Positions 62,049-64,000 of a DNA stretch of 64,000 nt are shown in pieces (the first letter of the stretch is position 1; each line of letters starts with the position of its first letter). The notes beneath the pieces are model-generated. The model searched no databases. It was given only the letters and a program-made list of their open reading frames with translations, and had not been told where the DNA came from. The position numbers and the translations under genes were made by a program. The DNA lies in NCBI RefSeq assembly GCF_003355495.1, contig NZ_CP031337.1, positions 687,001 to 751,000 on the forward strand, in the 5' to 3' direction. This DNA is from Crenobacter cavernae. Its GTDB lineage: Bacteria > Pseudomonadota > Gammaproteobacteria > Burkholderiales > Chromobacteriaceae.

Positions 62049-62849
62049 TCAGAAGTGGTAGGAGACGTTGACGCCGATCTCGTCGGTCTTGTTCTTCGGC
62101 TCCATGCCGCTTCCTATCACGATCCCCGAAACACGAATCGGTTGCGTATCGCTGTCGTCGATCCGCCACGCGCGCCAGAACGGCGTGATCGACACCGCCT
62201 TGCGCTCCTCGAGCTCGCGCACGAAGGAGGCGCTCAGCTCGAAGCCATAACCGTGCTTCTGGTTATTTTTCAGGTCTTCGGCGGCCGGGTTGATATCGCT
62301 CAGGCGCGACACCTGCTTGCCCTTGAGCAAGTAGTTGTACGACAGCTTGGGTTCCACTTTCCACTCGCTGCCCAGCGCGTGGACGCTGCGCAAGCCGAGC
62401 GTCGCGTACTGGTAGGTGGACTCGCGCTGATAGCCGCCGAGACCGGCTTCCTGCAGCTTGTCCTCCAGACGGCGGCGACCCAGACCGATCTCGGGAATGA
62501 TCCGCTGCTGGCCGACGTCGAAGTCATGCTGATAGACCAGGCGGAGATCGTAGGTACTGCGCCCCAAACCGCTGTGCTCGCTCGACGCACTCGAGTAGTC
62601 GGCATCGCCCCAGCCCCAACGCCCCTCCAAGGACAAGGCGTCTTTCTCGCTCAAATCGAAACGGATCGCGCCGCTGACGCCGAGCATGCGCGCCTTTTCT
62701 TCCATGAAGCGCGAACCGTCAAGGGTTTCTTCATACTTTTCCTGGTAACCCTCAAGGCCGACCTTGACGATAGGCTGGCTGCTGTCGGCCAGTGCCACGA
62801 AGGATGACATCAGCCCTAGCAAGCCCAACGATGCGACAGTTTTTTTCAT
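62049..62849 (-). CDS. Putative outer-membrane beta-barrel protein
   Basis: The 266-residue protein has a signal peptide (about 1-22, SSFVALA before DSS), alternating amphipathic strands throughout, and ends in NVSYHF with the C-terminal Phe that BAM recognises. I see no specific family match. Convergent with proB; possible porin-like or barrel of unknown role. Confidence 0.75.
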   Translation of the reverse strand: MKKTVASLGLLGLMSSFVALADSSQPIVKVGLEGYQEKYEETLDGSRFMEEKARMLGVSGAIRFDLSEKDALSLEGRWGWGDADYSSASSEHSGLGRSTYDLRLVYQHDFDVGQQRIIPEIGLGRRRLEDKLQEAGLGGYQRESTYQYATLGLRSVHALGSEWKVEPKLSYNYLLKGKQVSRLSDINPAAEDLKNNQKHGYGFELSASFVRELEERKAVSITPFWRAWRIDDSDTQPIRVSGIVIGSGMEPKNKTDEIGVNVSYHF

Positions 62850-63161
62850 TGTGTTCAGACTTTATGGCTTTAGTGGAAGACCGGCATTTTCGTTAGCGCA
62901 ACAAACAATGTCAAACGGATATTTGTCCTGGGCATGCCCTGTTACAAATACGCTTGAGCCAGGCGCTGCTTGCAGCTTGCCGGCGCGAATGATCCTGGTA
63001 GCGTCATCTTGACGACGGCCAAGGGAAGGCCCCGCAGGAGCAAGGTTGGCCGAGCCTTGACAAGACGAGTAGGTGCCTGTCACTGCGGGAAGGGATGTGG
63101 CAAGCCTGGCGCGAGTTCGGGGGGCGGGAAGCGGCCGGCAGGGCGCCGGCCGCGCGGCGGC
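62850..63161. other. Intergenic region
   Basis: About 310 bp without a supportable gene. It holds one exact repeat (63045-63054, extended AAGGTTGGCCGAGCC) and should hold the promoter of the beta-barrel gene, but no clear hexamers are seen. Confidence 0.5.
63045..63054. repeat. Single GTTGGCCGAG repeat copy (intergenic)
   Basis: Exact copy in the 15-base extended form, without an inverted partner. Confidence 0.9.
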
Positions 63162-63563
63162 TCACTCGCCGAGGTGCTTGTCGTGGTGCTTGATCTCGAT
63201 CGCGCGCACGATCACATAGGCGATCATCGCGGCCAGGAAGAACAGCAGCATCATCCACGCGATGCTCTGCAGCGTCTCGATCAGCGTGCGGTAGATCTCG
63301 AGCGTCCAGCGCATGCCGTTCAGCTCCAGCGTCGCCGACTCGCGGCTGGCCGTCACGTACTTCTCGAGCTCCCACAAGCGCACGCCGCCCGACACGCCGA
63401 CCACGAGGATCGCGAAGCGCAGATACTTGCGCCACGCGTCGGCCAGGTCGTCGCCGACGATGCGCGCGAGGATCTTCTGCACCGCGGAATCGAAGAAGCG
63501 CGCGGTGACGTAGGCGGTGGCCAGCGCTACCACGAGCGTTGCCACCAACAGAGCGAAGAACAT
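63162..63563 (-). CDS. Small hypothetical inner-membrane protein
   Basis: The 133-residue protein has an N-terminal membrane segment (about 2-24), a possible second (about 48-63), and a strong C-terminal one (about 98-120), then a short basic tail ending HHDKHLGE. I do not recognise a family. Confidence 0.65.
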   Translation of the reverse strand: MFFALLVATLVVALATAYVTARFFDSAVQKILARIVGDDLADAWRKYLRFAILVVGVSGGVRLWELEKYVTASRESATLELNGMRWTLEIYRTLIETLQSIAWMMLLFFLAAMIAYVIVRAIEIKHHDKHLGE

Positions 63564-63644
63564 GCGTATCCCCTAATGTGTGATGTAAGCGATTGTACGC
63601 GAAACGCTTGCCCCCCCACCATCGCCCCCGACAGCGTCATCGCG

Positions 63645-63673
63645 TTGACAACTTACCAAGCAGTAAGTAAGGT
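63645..63673 (+). promoter_or_regulatory. Promoter with internal palindromic operator before fadH-like gene
   Basis: TTGACA (63645-63650), 17-nt spacer, TAAGGT (63668-63673). The spacer contains the perfect inverted repeat ACTTAC-N6-GTAAGT (63651-63668), of the size bound by TetR-family repressors. Confidence 0.6.
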
Positions 63674-63737
63674 CGTTTCTGGCTAACAAGACCACAACGA
63701 CCATCATTCATAAGGTGGCCAACACGAGGATGCCCCC

Positions 63738-64000
63738 ATGACCGCTTACCCCGCCTTGCTCGCCCCGCTCGACCTGGGCTTCACGACGCTGAAAAACCGC
63801 GTGCTGATGGGGTCGATGCACACCGGCCTCGAAGAGGCGCCGCAAGGCTTCGAAAAGATGGCCGCCTTCTACGCCGAGCGCGCGCGCGGCGGCGTCGGCC
63901 TGATCGTCACCGGCGGCGTGGCGCCGAACGAGGAAGGCCGCGTCGCCGAGGGCGCGGCGATGCTCACGGACGAAGCAGAGGTGCCCCACCACCGCCTCGT
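63738..64000 (+). CDS. 2,4-dienoyl-CoA reductase-like FMN oxidoreductase, 5' part
   Basis: 87 residues are seen before the window ends. They match the start of the old-yellow-enzyme type FMN barrel of FadH (LLAPLDLGFTTLKNRVLMG, SMHTGLEE, FYAERARGGVGLIVTGG), an enzyme for unsaturated fatty-acid breakdown. Start chosen at 63738 with GAGG 8 nt upstream; an ATG at 63729 is in frame. Confidence 0.85.
   Translation, partial: MTAYPALLAPLDLGFTTLKNRVLMGSMHTGLEEAPQGFEKMAAFYAERARGGVGLIVTGGVAPNEEGRVAEGAAMLTDEAEVPHHRL

Noticed and set aside
62862..63083. A 73-codon minus-strand frame upstream of the beta-barrel gene
   Set aside because: No family, no ribosome site, and it contains the dispersed repeat in a non-typical reading; probably chance.

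Overview
This 64 kb window is a chromosomal segment of a GC-rich betaproteobacterium, most likely a member of the Neisseriales (Chromobacteriaceae-like). The evidence is a continuous tRNA-tuf-secE-nusG-rplKA-rplJL-rpoBC-rpsLG-fusA-tuf-rpsJ-S10/spc/alpha cluster, type IV pilin genes beside PglL-type O-oligosaccharyltransferases, rpoH next to ftsYEX, and beta-type gene neighbourhoods throughout. No species name can be given from the sequence alone.

Layout. 1-3.1 kb is an accessory patch: the 5' part of a tyrosine recombinase gene, a small membrane protein, a metallophosphoesterase, an IS5/IS903-like element whose transposase carries an in-frame amber codon, then AT-richer DNA ending in a tRNA-3'-end-like sequence and a terminator. 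3.2-4.5 kb holds a flavin-reductase-like protein and a GNAT acetyltransferase. 4.7-10 kb is the miaB-ybeZ(phoH)-ybeY-ybeX(corC)-lnt operon. 10.2-13.1 kb (minus strand) carries a chemoreceptor and an EamA transporter. 13.25-45.34 kb (minus strand) is one giant transcription-translation cluster, from four tRNA genes and tuf through secE/nusG, rplKA, rplJL, rpoBC, rpsL/rpsG/fusA/tuf/rpsJ and all S10, spc and alpha operon genes to rplQ. Promoters and hairpins can be seen at the expected sub-operon boundaries. 45.5-49.1 kb carries fdx, rsmD and a pair of M16 peptidases. 49.2-53 kb is ftsY-ftsE-ftsX-rpoH with a CIRCE-like operator before rpoH. 53.1-57.7 kb has two tandem PglL-like oligosaccharyltransferases and two type IV pilin-like genes. 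57.9-62 kb has bioA, a protein with degenerate PilZ-like motifs and proB. The last part holds an outer-membrane beta-barrel protein, a small membrane protein and the start of a fadH-like gene behind a promoter containing a palindrome.

The most notable signal is a dispersed 10-mer, CTCGGCCAAC (reverse complement GTTGGCCGAG; extended form close to GGCTCGGCCAACCTT). I counted 35 exact copies by hand in 64 kb, where chance predicts well under one. Fourteen are intergenic, often as inverted pairs between genes, and 21 lie inside genes, where 16 are read as Leu-Ala-Glu (TTG-GCC-GAG). None occurs in the accessory first 4.5 kb. This is the pattern of a DNA-uptake sequence (as in Neisseria or Pasteurellaceae), but the word differs from the Neisseria GCCGTCTGAA family. 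I propose it as a candidate new uptake-sequence dialect. A type IV pilin-like gene in the window (57286-57720) is a speculative receptor candidate.
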